DNA of 64,000 nt. Source: Plantago ovata (Eukaryota; Streptophyta; Magnoliopsida; Lamiales; Plantaginaceae). Positions 10,804 to 23,309 of this stretch are shown in pieces. Under the pieces are notes generated by a model. That model did not search any database. It saw only the letters and a program-made list of their open reading frames with translations, and was not told where the DNA came from. A program made the translations under genes and the position numbers. The DNA lies in assembly GCA_028274465.1 (NCBI GenBank), contig CM051457.1:52922425-52986424 (forward strand). Reading direction: 5' to 3'. Position 1 is the stretch's first letter; every line of letters starts with the position of its first letter.

Positions 10804-12357
10804 TGTTAGGAAACTTGTAATTTTGATGAGCAATTAACCATGCTAAATTAAGGAAAGTCCAGTAACTAGTACTCTTAAAGTCCATAGGAATTTAGAATTT
10901 TAAGGACATTGTAAAAGATGAACGTTTGCTGAAGACTTAGAATAGTTGCTAGATAGGTTGGTTTTAAAGCTTATGATGTATCTTGTTTTCTGAAAAGAAA
11001 TACAAATTATTGAAGCATTTGCTGATGATGTACTTTGTTTTTACAAACAAACTATTGAAGCATTTAGAACCGCTCAGAATCTTGAAGATTTCGAAGACTG
11101 AAGACTAGAAGATTTCTAAAGACTGGTATCTACAAAGGCACATGTTGCTCAAAAAGTGGAAACTTCAGCAACAACTTGCATAAGTGAAAATCTGAACGAC
11201 AGAGTAGGTTGTGCTTGCTGAAACTGAGACTGACCACTTTCTGATGAAACATATGTGACCTCTTGCTGAAAGTACTTGCATTTGCGCTCCAATGTTACTG
11301 TTTGAATTCTGTTCAAATAAGCATTAAATTCAAAGCATGCACGCGAAGGACATGAAGACTAGAAGACAAACAAGGACGCTGCTGAAAGTACAAAAGCAAG
11401 ATAGTGACATTTTAAGGAACAAAAGCCTTAGAATTTGAAATTCAAACGGCTCCTTATTTCACTATAAATAGAGGTCATCCGGCAAAGAGTTGAAGTGTGT
11501 CAACAACGTGATCATACTCTCACTTGTGCTTAAACTCACAATACTCTCTACTGCCATTGATCCGTTCCAAGACTTAAAGCTTGAGAAAGCTACTTGGAAA
11601 GAAGTAGAATTTGCACGACTAAGAAATTAGTTAAGTGTTCTTTCCTTCTTTCGAACAAGAACAAGTCTTGACACCATAAACAATCAAACTTGTTTACTGC
11701 ACTGTATTCAAAGTTGTGTTTCTTAGATTACTTGTTGTAACTGAATAAGGTATAATTAAGTTATCTCATCCCAAACCTCTCTAACTGAAAATACACCCTT
11801 TCAGGCGTGATATTCGGAGGGAACTTAATCGAGCATAGTCTTGCTGATTAAAAGTACCAAGTTTGGTGGAGAACAATGTTGCGTTCTCTAGATTAGGTTG
11901 GAGACGAAGCAAGTGTGCTTTGGTTTCTGTTTGAATCGCTCTAGATAGGTGTTGTAAGGAACCTCAATCTTATCTTAGTGGATTCAGTCCTAGAAAGGAC
12001 AAAGTGGATTAGTTGAGAGATTACGCCACTCTGAGATACCACTATAAAAGTGTTTGTGTGATTTACTTACTGTACTTGGTTTTCAGCAAATCATATCTAT
12101 CTGTACACTGTCACTCACATCACTTGTTGAAACCTTCATTTACTAAAAAAGCACTTATTGTATCAAATACTTCCGCTCTCTGATTTTAAGTATCAGCAAC
12201 CCTAGTTACTGCAAAGTAACTTGCGCTTGCTGAGAAAGTTAAGTATCAGCAAACTCATTACTGAAAAGTAATAAGCACTTGCTGAAAAAGTTTGAAAAGA
12301 CTATTCACCCCCCCCCCCTCCCCTATAGTCTTTTCTTGTTGTTTAAAGGGACCAACA
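10804..12357 (+). repeat. Sire-1 3' LTR
   Basis: It begins TGTTAGGAAACTTG and ends GGGACCAACA. The Sire-2 LTR (15199-16709, reverse orientation) shares both ends and most of the body. A TATA box TATAAATA lies at 11463-11470. A run of about 13 C residues near 12308 and repeated TTGCTGAAAAAG-type motifs lie near the end. Confidence 0.88.
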
Positions 12358-12393
12358 ATTATCAATATCTATTCATGGTCCTCGTACAAGTCA

Positions 12394-14461
12394 ATGTGAA
12401 AATGAAATTCAAAAGATAATTCATTTGCAAAATCTAGCGAATCAATTGCCAGATGCATTCGCTGACCCACAAAGAGTTACCAAGTCTCAAATGCTCCGAT
12501 TAGAATTGAAGTCCCTGAAGGACCAACTACAAAGGCTAGTGAGTCTAAGGCACGCATGAAGCGTGGAAGACCAGTCAGTTCAAAAGATAAAAATCCTCGA
12601 AAAACAAAAGGAGCAAATGTTAGTGATGGCCCGAAAGAGGAAGAAAAATCTCTTGAAGAGACTAATAAGACTCCAGACGAGTCACACGACATAACAAAAG
12701 AGACACAAACATCGATGATATTTTCATGAAGAGATCTCCATTAATTATGTCGTAACTGGAAACATATGGAATCGAAATGATACAAACATCGATGATATTT
12801 TCTCGTATAATATAGCGCGCGATATTATTGAAGAAAGTGAGGATCTTGAACCTACATCAATGGAAGAATGTAGGCGTAGAAGTGATTGGCCAAAATGGAA
12901 AGATGCTATCAACAAAGAATTAAACTCTCTGAGTAAGCGTAAAGTTTTTGGACCTGTAGTCCGTACACCAAATGGTGTAAAACCCGTTGGATATAAATGG
13001 GTATTTGTGCGAAAAAGAAATGAGAAAAATGAAGTTGAAAGATATAAAGCAAGACTTGTCGCACAAGGCTTTACTCAAAGACCTGGAATTGATTATGAAG
13101 AGACATATTCTCCAGTAATGGATACTACTACATTCCGTTACCTAATAAGTCTGGCTATACATGAAAAACTTGAGATGTGTCTCATGGATGTAGTAACGGC
13201 CTATTTATATGGGTCCTTGGAGAATGATATTTATATGAAAATCCCGGAAGGATTCAAAGTGCCTGAAGCACAACACTCAAATGCTCGAGAAGTTCATTCG
13301 ATCAAATTAAATAAAGCTCTATACGGACTAAAACAATCAGGACGAATGTGGTTCAATTGTTTAAGCACATTCTTGTCAAAAGAAGGATACAAGAATGATA
13401 CCATATGTCCATGCGTTTTTATTAAACGATCTGGAGCAAATTTTGTCATTATCGCAGTCTACGTTGATGACTTGAACATTATTGGCACTCCTGAAGAGCT
13501 ATCAAAAGCGGTTGATTGTTTGAATAAAAATTTTGAAATGAAAGACCTTGGAAAAACCAAGTATTGTTTGGGTCTGCAAATCGAGCACTTGGAAAATGAA
13601 ACGTTTGTGCATCAATCGAATTACGTAGAAAAATTGCTAAAACAATTCTACATGGATAAGGCACATCCCCTTAGTACACCCATGGTTGTAAGAAACTTAG
13701 ATGTGGAAAAAGATCATTTTAGACCTCCGGGAGAGAATGAAGAACTTCTTGGTCCTGAAGTATCATACATTAGTGCTATCGGCGCACTAATGTACCTTGC
13801 TAACTACACACGATCAGATATAGCTTTTTCCGTTAACTTACTAGCAAGGTTTAGTTCTTCTCCTACTCGAAGACACTGGAATGGGATCAAAGATATATTT
13901 AGATACCTTCGAGGTACAAGTGATATGGGTTTGTACTATTTGAACTCTAGTAGCTCTGAGTTAATTGGATATGCCGATGCTGGATATTTGTCTGATCCAC
14001 ACAAAGACCGTTCTCAAACAGGTTATTTATTCACTTGTGGAGGTACTGCTATTTCATGGCGTTCTGTTAAGCAAACTTTGGTTGTTCCCTCTTCTAACCA
14101 TGCAGAATTGATAGCAATCCATGAAGCAAGTCGTGAATGTGTCTAGTTGAGAACCTTAATTGGACATATTCGCAATATGTCTGGTCTTACATTCCAAGAG
14201 GAAGTTCCGACAGTACTTTATGAAGATAATACAGCTTGTATTGCACAATTGAAGGAAGGATTTATTAAAGGAGACCGGACAAAGCATATTTCACCAAAGT
14301 TCTTCTTCCCTCATGACATACAAAAGCAAGGGGCTATCAAAGTACAACAAATCTGTTCATCTGAGAATTTAGCAGATTTGTTCACCAAGTCACTTCCAAC
14401 ATCTTCATTTCTAAGATTGGTCCGAAAGATTGGAATGCGGCGACTAAAATACATAAACTGA
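12394..14461 (+). pseudogene. Copia-1 pol: linker, RT and RNase H
   Basis: The stretch 12394-12730 is a basic linker downstream of integrase (KRGRPVSSKDKNPRK). RT follows at about 12860-13650 (GYKWVFVRKRNEKNEVERYK, ARLVAQGFTQRPGIDYEET, CLMDVVTAYLYGSL, ALYGLKQSGRMW, YVDDLNIIG). RNase H follows at about 13950-14460 (GYADAGYLSD, SSNHAELIAIHEA, YEDNTACI, KHISPKFFF, NLADLFTKSLP). The domain order and motifs are those of Ty1/copia. It is broken, with a few breaks. The first part of pol is not visible. Confidence 0.85.
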
Positions 14462-14608
14462 TGTTTCAATCAGGGGAGACGAATATGCACTGCACTCTTT
14501 TTCCCTTCGCTAAGTTTTTATCCCACTGGGTTTTTCTTAGCAAGGTTTTTAACGAGGCAGTAACTTTAAAGCGTATTCAACAAATAAACTAATGTCATTC
14601 AAGGGGAG

Positions 14609-14903
14609 TGTTATAAATATGAATGACATGAGTTCATGACTCTTCCTATACCCCATATACTCCATTTAGTATTGTACTTTATTGTTCCATTATGTAAATT
14701 GAGAGTTACAAAACTCACTTGGTTATGGAGAGTTCCCTATAAATAGGGCTTGAACTTGTACATTGAGGCATACTTGAAAATACAATGATATTCTCCCCTC
14801 TCCTCTAACTCTTTAAAGTCTTTATCTTATGAAAGTTTCTGCGTTATCATGTTTCTTTCTTTTATATTGTAAAAACTTACACTCACTCGTGAGTTTTATT
14901 ACA
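14609..14903 (+). repeat. Copia-1 3' LTR (right end approximate)
   Basis: It starts TGTTATAAATATG right after the polypurine tract. A TATA box TATAAATA lies at 14738-14745. The end is placed at ...TTTTATTACA near 14903 because the text then changes character. No partner LTR is visible to confirm it. Confidence 0.6.
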
Positions 14904-15198
14904 TATTGAATTTTTCCTACCTATATCATTTAAAGCAAATTATTCTGTGGTAACGCCACAGGTCTGTACTAGTAACTAGGTGTGATTTCTCGGTTGATTG
15001 CTGGCCTACCATATATATGAATCGAAAAGGAAGAATGAGGAAGCATTAAATGTGAATGCAATTAGTGGTATAAACTTTTCTAAACATTAATTAAAAAACT
15101 AACTTTTTATTGCAAATAATTCCATATTAATTCTAACCCAAAAACGCTCATGAGTATGAATGAGAGCTAGAATAACAGCTCAGCTTTAATATATAGGG
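14904..15198. other. unassigned AT-rich sequence between the two stacks
   Basis: About 295 bases between Copia-1 and Sire-2. I see no ORF, repeat or RNA gene. It may be old genomic sequence, or a further part of Copia-1 if that LTR is longer than judged. The five bases next to Sire-2 are TAGGG, one side of a possible target duplication. Confidence 0.5.
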
Positions 15199-16709
15199 TG
15201 TTGGTCCCTTTAAAAAACAAGAAAAGACTAGAGGGGGTGAATAGTCTTTTCAAACTTTTCGACGTTTAAAACTTTCTCAGCAAGTACTTATTACTTTTCA
15301 GTAATGAGTTTGTTGATACTTAACTTTCTCAGCAAGTGTTTATTACTTTTCAGTAATGAGTTTGCTGATACTTAAAAACAGAGTGCGGAAGTCTTTTACA
15401 ATAAGTGCTTTTGTCAGAAAACTAGTTTCAGAAAGTAATTCGAATGACAGTGTAAAACAAAGTAAATTGTTGAAAGCTAATTGCAGGAAAGTAAATCACA
15501 CAAACACTTTTATAGTGGTATCTGAGAGTGGCATAATCTTTCAACTAATCCACTTTGTCTTTTCAGGGACTGAATCAACTATGATAAGATATGAGGTTCC
15601 TTACAAATCCTATCACTAATGATTCTCAGAAACCAAAGCACACTTGCCTTGTTTCCAACCTAAACTAGAGAACTCTAACCTTGTTCTCCACCAAACTTGG
15701 GACTATAATCATCAAAGCTATGCTTGATTAATTTCCCCTGAATTTCACACCTGTAAAAGGGTGTTTATCAGTTAGAGAGGTTTTGGATGAGATGACTTGA
15801 ATATAACTTTGCAACTATAACAAGTTATCTAAATAAACACAACATGTAATACTTTGCAGTAAGCAAGTATGTTGTTTCTGGTGTCAAGATTTGTTCTTCT
15901 TTAAAAGAAAGAACACTTAACTAATTTCTTAGGTTTCAATGTTCTACTTCTTCACAAGTAGCTTTTGTTTCAAGCTTAAGTCTTGGAACGGATCAATAGG
16001 CAGTAGAGAGTAGAGAAGGATTTGAGTGTTTAAAGCACAAGTGAGAGTTTGATCACGTTGTTGACACGCCCTTCTACTCAGCCTTTGGCCTTCTATTTAT
16101 AATGTCTCAAGGGAGTCGTTTGAATTTTAAATTCTAAGGCTTTGTACCTCAAGATGTCACTATCTTGCTTTTGTACTTTCAGCAGCGCTCTTCATTTGTC
16201 TTCTTGTCTTAATGTTCTTCGCGTGCTTACTTTGCATTTAATATTCTTTTGAATCAAATTCAAATATGAACGTTGGAGCCAAAATGCAAGTACTCTTCAG
16301 ATAGACGGTCACATGAGTTGTCATCAAGTGATCAATCTCAGTTTCAGCAAGCACAACCTACTCTGTCATATAGATTTTCACTTATGCAAGTTGTTGCTGA
16401 AATTCTCACTTTTTGAAGCAACATGTGCCTTTGTAGATACCTTTCTCAGAATTCTTCTAAGTCTTCAGTCTTCGAATTTTCCACTTTCTGAGCGGTTCTA
16501 GGTCTTCAATAGTTTGTTTGTAAAAACAAAGTACATCATCAGCAAGCTTAAGAACCTAACTAGTATCTACACTAAGTCTTTCAGCAAACATTCCTCTTTT
16601 ACAATGTCCTTAAAATTCTAAATTCCTATGGACCTTAAGAGTACTAGTTACTCGACTTTACTTAATTTAGCATGGTTAATTGTTCATTAAAATTACAAGT
16701 TTTCTAACA
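15199..16709 (-). repeat. Sire-2 3' LTR
   Basis: Reverse orientation; ends TGTTAG...CCAACA, matching the Sire-1 LTR with moderate divergence. A TATA box (TATAAATA on the - strand) lies at 16094-16101. Next to it at 16710-16740 is a polypurine tract (AAAAAGGGGGAAAT on the - strand). Confidence 0.88.
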
Positions 16710-16969
16710 AATTTCCCCCTTTTTGATGTTAGCAATCCATGGCTAAATTAATTGTTACCCTTTTAGAGGTTCCTGATGTTGAATAAATTTGTTGATTAAT
16801 GCAAACATACTTGAATAATAAATCAGTAAGCATAAATAATTTGCATAATCAAGAAACCATAAGAGTAAAAAAGTTGACTGCTGATAGTTATCTTTCAGAA
16901 GTAAGTTTACAAGAAAGTTCACAGATAACTATTACACACAGTAAGCAAAACAAAGATTTTCAAGGGACT

Positions 16970-19900
16970 CTATTCTATTCCAGCAGAGGATTCTCTAAGA
17001 ATCTCTTTTACACTCTTCTTAGCAAGAGCAGTGAATTCAACGCAGTCCTTCTCGTAATCTTCAAGTAGTTTACGGACTTCAAGTTGAACTATTCTTGCAT
17101 TCTTACAGGCAGTATAGTGATGGTTTTCACCATTCATTTCTTTGTAGTGTATTACCCACAAGTGCATGCCCCAATTGCTAGCATGAAGTAGCTGAGTGTA
17201 TGAAATTCCCTTGTTGGCATGAATCTTCCTTAACCAACAAAGATCTTCTTCTTGATCCTTTGCAGTAAGATAGAAATACTCATAAGGAATCAAGCGATAT
17301 TTCTTTTTGGACTTGTTGGTCATAGGGTCATTATAGTAAGCAACATCCATAGGCTTGATGAGGTCGGGTTCTTGCCTCAACTTCTTGCTGATGGAGCTTC
17401 TACTTACTAAGATCTCAATGTTCAGCCATTTCACAGCTATGTTCCTTGGATAGGGAGCAGGATCCGTTTCTTTCTTTGCAACCTTTAATTCAATCCAAGT
17501 GTAAAGCTTGTTCAGCACAACAGTTGGAAGGAAGTCATTTGCCAGTAGGTCTTCTAGCTTAATGATCCAACAACCATGGAGGTTTCTGACCACATTGTGA
17601 GTGGTTTCCTCATTGCTGGTCTTTGTGTAATCAATGCCAGTGCCTATAGCAATGTTAGCTAGCCTTCTTTCTTCTTCTCTTTGCTTTCTTCTTCTTTGAC
17701 TTAGCATTTTCTTTATTCTTTGCTGAAGATCTGGAGTCAGAAAAATGCTTGGACTGTCCAGATGGACTCAAGGAAGAAAGAGGCTTAGCCCTTATAGCTT
17801 GAGCTATTGTCCGGTCATCATCATTGTCATCATCATCATCAAAACCTTGATGACTTTCAGTTTGACAGAATTCTGGAGTATCAGCAGAGGTTTTTCTCCT
17901 TTTAGGATTTGCTTAACTTCTCTCAGAATCTATTTCAGCTTTTCTTTTTGAAATTTGCTCTGTTTCAGCAAGAGGTTCTCTGGGTGACGGTCCAGGCAAT
18001 TTCAGTGGATGTTCAGAGGGATTAGTAGGCGATTTTTCTTTTGAAGACTTTTTTCTTGTATCTACCCCCTTAGACATGGATTTCGTCATATGTTTGATGT
18101 GAACCGAGAAAAACTCGTTGTAATTTTCAGAAAGAGTATGAAGGCTGTTGTACTTAAGAATCATGTCTTGCTGATCAGAAGTAAGCTTAGACAGTTCTTC
18201 TTTGATAAAAGCCAATTTCTCCTCATGTAATCGCTCGTTGTTTACCTTTTCTTCCAGGATTGCCTGAGCCTTTGTCAATGCACTTTTAGCTAGCTTGAGT
18301 GCTTTGCTGACATCATCTTCATAGCTCTTGTGATGTAAACTGATATCTTTCTGAGCTATAGTAAGAGTAGTAGTGCGTCTCAGCACATTAGTCAGTATCT
18401 TTTCGATGTTGAGTGGACTCTCAGCACACACTGCATCATCCTCTTCTTGGCATGCTTTGTGAACAACCATTAGTGTCTTAATTCTTGGAGTAAACTCCTC
18501 AACGTTTGGGAACGGCACTAAAGAGGGAGTAAGTGAATGGAATTTAAGTTCTGTGGCAATTTGGTCATCATTTCTCAGCAAGCGGCTTCTTTCCTCATCT
18601 CCTTCATCAGAATTAATGGATGCTGGAGGAATTTCTACCACCTTTTGTTCTGTTTTCTTTGCCTTTTCTTCTTCATTTGCTGAGAAATCTGACAAGTTTT
18701 CTTCCTCATCAGGTTCATCAAGGCCAGCAACCTTGACGCCTAAGTCTTTTGCCTCAGAGACTTTTGGTTGAGTGGTTGCTGAAGGCAACTCTTGAGACTC
18801 AACGACTGGAGTTTCACCAGTAGTAGGTGAAAGGGAGGATTCTTCCAAGTTATTCACTCCTGAACATTGAGCAATGTCTAAGTGTTGAGTGCTTCTGTCA
18901 TGAACCTGTAGACTATTCTTTAATGCTTTTTGATCATCTTCATCAAGAATTTCATCTTCCTCATGGTTTGAATCAGTGACCTGAGCTTCGAGTAAGGCTA
19001 ACTCGGCATCAGAAAGCTTTGCTTCTCCTTTAGGCATTTTAGCCCGCTTTCTGGCATACTCTTCTTCAGTCTCAGCAACTTGTTCAGTTGCTGGAGTGGT
19101 TCTATCAGCAGGAGTTGAAGCAGATTCCTGTTGCTGACTGGGAGGTTGTTCAGCTTCTTGGTTTTCAGCTTGTGCTTGATCTTCTTGATCAGCAACTGAC
19201 AATTTTTCTCCACCAGCATCTGGACCAGGACCTTGATTGTCATCATCTTCGTCCTTACTGTGCTCTGAATCTTTTGATTCATCATCACTTGTATCTTCAG
19301 GGACATTGTCATCCTCTTCTTCTTCATCATCATCACTTAGAATAACTAACTCGGGAGTGGCCTGATTTGTTACCTCTTCTTCCTCATTGATTTTGTGGGG
19401 ATCAGCCACCACTGGTACAAATGAACCTTTGGGCATCACAGCTTGTTCAGCTGGAGAGGCACTCCTGAACTTAGCTTTCATATTCTCTCTGATTATGACA
19501 ATCAGATTAGCATTCATTTGTTGAGAATAAGATAGCTCTTCAGGAAGTATTGAGTGTACAAAAGTCTCGAGCTTGATGATAGAGTTTCTCTTCTTTTCAT
19601 TTGAGAGATGGATGTGAAGATCTGAGAAGTGCATTCTTCTGTACCTTTGCCAGTTGCTGACAGACTTAGCAACTCTGGTCAAAGTGTTTCTCTTGAAGTT
19701 TGAGTACAGTTCATCTGAACTAACTTCTTGGACTTCTGTGATGAGAATCGCTTCTTCTATCTCCTTTTGAGCCTGGATAAAAACAAAGTTATTTTCCGGA
19801 AGGTTTTGGAAAGTAGTTTTAGAGTCTAAAACTGTAACATGAATTACATGCTTGTTCTCAGCAAGCTCATGTTGCACATTTAATTGTGCATGTACTACTT

Positions 19901-20246
19901 CCATTTCTAGGAGCTATAGAAGAATCCTTGTTTTCTTCATCCTGAAATAACACTTTGTTAGATACAAGTACTATGTTTTTAAACTTAGTAAAGTTACCAA
20001 AATTTTCATCTACCTGCTGAGTAGGAGTTGTAGATTCTGGTGTAGAAGTTTCTGAACTCTTCTACCCTAAGTCACATAATTCGCCAGACTCATGCCACGC
20101 TCAAGGTGAGGATGACATGAAAAATGATAAGAAAGCAACGAAAAAGAGGCTGGATAAGAAACAGTGAAAGTCCTCAAATTTAACTAGGGTTAGAGTTTAT
20201 GTTATGGGCTTGGGCTTTGATTTTACTGGATTTGGTTATAGATGGA
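16970..20246 (-). pseudogene. Sire-2 extra 3' ORF, C-terminal portion
   Basis: The largest visible part of the extra ORF. The segment 17913-19904 encodes a 660-residue acidic region. It opens with HELAENKHVIHV, has SNWQRYRRMHFSDLHIHLSN and FVHSILPEELSYSQQM, then long D/E- and Q-rich stretches, then a likely coiled coil near 18050-18420 (KALKLAKSALTKAQAILEEK, KEELSKLTSDQQDMI). The segment 16970-17707 holds the conserved C-terminal domain (IPYEYFYLTAKDQEED, ASNWGMHLW). The function is unknown. Its place after pol is that of the Sirevirus env-like ORF, but it reads more like a scaffold or nuclear protein than an envelope. It is broken, with a few breaks. Confidence 0.68.
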
Positions 20247-21518
20247 TGATTAACGCGGGTTTGTCGGGTCCCGATTCAGCAAATAAATTTGTTATTAAGC
20301 CAAAGGCAATCCACAACTACAACGAAAACCGTAGTGTAGCAGTAGAATGACTCGAGTGTCGTTCTCTCAGGACTATAACTAGCTTTATCAAATCTAATTT
20401 GGAATATAAAAACAGCAGACGTAATAGCAAAGGTTTTTATAACAGATAATGGAGATTGGTGATAATATGATCCTTCAAAGCATAATGGGTCAATAATCAT
20501 GCGTAAATTCCTCGGTCTTGCATGGAGATCTTTGATCAATCTAATGTCCTGTTGCAATTATTAAGCACTACGAAGATAACGATTCTGACAAGTCAAGCAC
20601 TATTGTCCAATTGTGTTCCGTAATTATTCAACACTACGAAGATAAACATGCATATAGGTCGACGAGGGTCCAATTGTGCATAATAATTAATACAACATAC
20701 GAGAATTTAGGCTGAGCCTGATCAACGAAATAAAGCAATAACACGGAGTATAATGCGCGATATAGCCATTAGCATGATTATCTTCCCTTCGCTAAGAATT
20801 CACATACTACCACCAACGATAAGTTTAGCTACTCATAATAGGCATGCAATCAACAGAAATCATAGAAGAAAACATATTGAAAGATATAAAAAATAAGTAG
20901 AATAAACTGTAAGATACAATGTTACCGAAGGTTGTCAATCTCCGAAGAATTGCGATCCTACAAGCTCCAAACTGCTATGAAAAAGTGTCTCCTAAGCTAC
21001 GGACCCCCAGAACCGGCTCTGGGGAGTCCATGCCTAAAACTACAGAGAAAGATGGGAGAATAGGTCTGGAAAAGTATGAATTTCAGAGAAAAACTAAGCA
21101 ACTATATATAGGCTACGAATAAGTGTGGGACGGTTCGCCCCATGTCCCGGGCGTTTTGCCCGGGAGAAAATTTTGCGGAATTCCGCGTTTTCGACGCGTT
21201 TTTGGATTTCTTCCCCTTTTCGGACTCGGTTTCTGTCTTCTAGTGGCCTTCTAACCTCCAGATTCGACCCCTAGACTCCAAATCCTATCCGGAAACCTTC
21301 AGATACTCCAAATAGGCTTCTGGAACACCAATTCCTTGTCAACTTCAATATAATTGCCCGGAAATCCTCGATTTTCAACCAAAACCTGTAAAATAAAATC
21401 TAAAGGGAAACGTGACACTATTCTAATAAAATGCACTAGAATATAACTAAATTAACATAGAGGATAGCTAAAATAGGTGAAAAGGACTCGAATGAAAGTG
21501 TAAAATACACATTCATCA
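20247..21518 (-). repeat. GagPR-1 3' LTR
   Basis: 1272 bases, - orientation. Sense ends are TGATGAATGTG...TTAATCA. It contains a TATATATA box near 21108-21115 and, on the sense strand, a GC-rich inverted repeat just upstream of it (21128-21163; CCCGGGC-GTTTT-GCCCGGG is visible). The region next to the primer site carries the CGGGTTTGTCGGGTCCCG motif shared only with the partner LTR at 39049. Confidence 0.88.
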
Positions 21519-22814
21519 AACTCCCCAAACCGAACCTTTGCTTGTCCTCAAGCAACTAAGCTAGACTCTAATGCAAAAAACAATGCAAGACACAAAATGG
21601 AGTCTCATACCAAATAAAATGAACTAATCTACTGAATCTATCAAAAAACATATGACCAAGAACCATATAAATCAAAGCATGAATATAGGTTGAAGAATAC
21701 CTAGATTGACTTGTACACATCCACATAAGCACTTATGTCAAGACAAGATAGTCTCTCGTAACATTCTCTACCTGGACCTAGTCAGTGACGACGTAATGAA
21801 GCATGCTAAGATACGAATGGTTGTCCCGTGCCTATGAAACTGAGGACTTACTGCTGAATGTTAACACTCCCCTATTCTACCCATCTCTCAAGTAAAATCT
21901 TAAGATATTCACCACTTCCTGAATGGCAGTACGAGGGTGGTCTAGAACAGATGACACTCAAGAACAAAAGACAAAAAAGATAAAAAAATAGAAAATTACA
22001 ACACGATTACGAACATTACAAGAATTGGAAAATGAGACACAATACTTTGCTAAACTGCTATTTGGCTTTCTTTTTTGGACCCTTCTTTGCTTTTTTGGGG
22101 TCTTTTCTTTTTTTTCTTTTTTTTCTTTCCAGATTCTTTTTTTCTTTTTCTCTTTTTTCCTGGAATTTTTTCTTTCTTTTTTTTCGATTTTTTTCTAGCC
22201 AGCAGTAGCATAACAAAAAGAGAAATAAAATGACTCACACGACTTCCCCAAACCTATTCGAAAGAATAGGTTGGAGTACAAAATTTACGGAAAAGGAAAA
22301 ATGAACTCACGATACGGAAATGAAAAACGAAAACAAGTCTAACGATGGTGTAACCCCCTCCCCAAACCTATTCGGAAGAATAGGTTATAAACAAAGGATC
22401 ACACAACCTCACACTACCTCCTTCCTAGGCATTTAGCAATCTCAAAGTATGGTGAAGACTTGTTGCCTCTTAGGTACATAATTACTCGGGAAAACAACCA
22501 TAAGACCCTAACATGCATCATCCTATTATAAAGGCCTTCGTGAACCGCAGTAGAGAAAACACCACTAAGTGATGTCGAGACTACCAAGCTTAACTAAGTG
22601 CAATACATAAATGTGACAAGCCAAGCGAGAAAAACTTCAAACAAATTCATAGAGATGAAGCATACGATTAATGGCATAGTTAGTTGATCTACCCAATAAA
22701 AAAGTTCAAAAAATTCGGCAATAAATTCCATATAAAACATGCAAGACTATCCTAGGATGAATGTAGTGAATGCAACCTAAAAAATCTAAGAAAGTTGTAA
22801 ACGTGCAAATGCAA
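21519..22814 (-). other. GagPR-1 non-coding 3' region
   Basis: No supported gene. On the sense strand it holds the TTGAGGACAAGCAAAGGTTC block and the TTTGGGGAG polypurine tract beside the LTR (21519-21560). It also has a long purine-rich low-complexity tract (about 22065-22195) and two AACCTATTC/GAATAGGTT hairpins (22251-22272 and 22365-22386). Confidence 0.7.
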
Positions 22815-23040
22815 ATGCAGACGGATAAAGCATGCGAGGTACTATACTCATCCTACCAATACCAAGCTCCAAACTAACAACATCAAATCACTTAAATCCC
22901 ATCCCCCCTCATGAAATTTACGCTAGTCCCTAGCAGTAAGAAAATGAGGAAATAAGATGTGATACTAGATGTTACCCCATGGTTTGGCCTCGATCGGCTG
23001 AGTATGCTGTTTGTGAGTTATTGGGACTGCTCCAGGAGCT

Positions 23041-23250
23041 TTATAGGGTGTCATCAAGTCTTCTGGTAGGCGTGGTAGTTTCAATCGTAGACCGGATAGG
23101 AACAACTCCTCCATTAGTATCATCATTGCCCGTATGGCCTTTATTGTCACTACTTTCACGCACATCCGCACTAGTAGAGTTGTAGTGTCGAGTAGAATTC
23201 TCAAGATTAGCTGCCGCTGTTATGGAATCCTCCATCCTGAAGCCCTCCAA
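23041..23250 (-). CDS. module ORF3 (GagPR-1), unknown
   Basis: A small ORF with the conserved start MEDSITAAANLENS and a polar, acidic tail rich in S, T, N and D (RESSDNKGHTGNDD). It has homologues at 35178-35387 and 62619-62876. No domain is recognised; it is probably disordered. A reading frame shared by three copies supports it as part of the element, but it is short and its expression is unproven. Confidence 0.4.
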   Translation of the reverse strand: MEGFRMEDSITAAANLENSTRHYNSTSADVRESSDNKGHTGNDDTNGGVVPIRSTIETTTPTRRLDDTL

Positions 23251-23309
23251 TAGGATGTGAACTGTTGAAGGGAAAGGGCAGTGGTATCAGGACCTCCCCC
23301 TCCAACGTT

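Larger units (their letters stand above)
1..12357 (+). mobile_element. Sire-1: Sirevirus-like Ty1/copia element, 3' part
   Basis: The 3' part of a copia element whose left end lies outside the window. Visible parts are a large ORF downstream of pol (1-1656 and 10126-10539), a purine-rich tract and the 3' LTR (10804-12357). It is split by Copia-2 (1657-10125). The same ORF, spacer and LTR recur in Sire-2 on the other strand, where the ORF follows a copia RNase H. That order, pol then an extra 3' ORF, is the Sirevirus layout. It ends at 12357 inside the pol region of Copia-1, so it inserted there. It looks broken, with several breaks. The Sirevirus assignment is an inference from layout. Confidence 0.75.
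12358..14903 (+). mobile_element. Copia-1: Ty1/copia element, 3' part
   Basis: The oldest element of the left stack. Visible parts are the linker after integrase, RT, RNase H, the purine tract AAGGGGAG at 14601-14608 and a short 3' LTR from 14609. The 5' part lies left of the window, beyond Sire-1, which inserted into its pol. The lineage is not certain; the RT resembles widespread plant copias with a GRPxSSKDKNPRK linker. The exact right end is uncertain. It looks broken, with a few breaks. Confidence 0.78.

Noticed and set aside
14904-15198. A host gene fragment between the two stacks
   Set aside because: No ORF, splice pattern or recognisable motif in 295 AT-rich bases.
15356-16501. Small + strand ORFs at 15356-15619 and 16313-16501
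   Set aside because: They lie within the Sire-2 LTR and have no conserved counterpart in the Sire-1 LTR.
16970-20246. Calling the Sirevirus extra ORF a true envelope gene
   Set aside because: No signal peptide, cleavage site or membrane segment is visible; position alone does not prove it.
22050-22238. Lysine-rich ORFs at 22050-22238, 26984-27217, 36182-36364 and 61581-61824
   Set aside because: They are translations of a purine-rich low-complexity tract and share no protein features beyond K and R runs.
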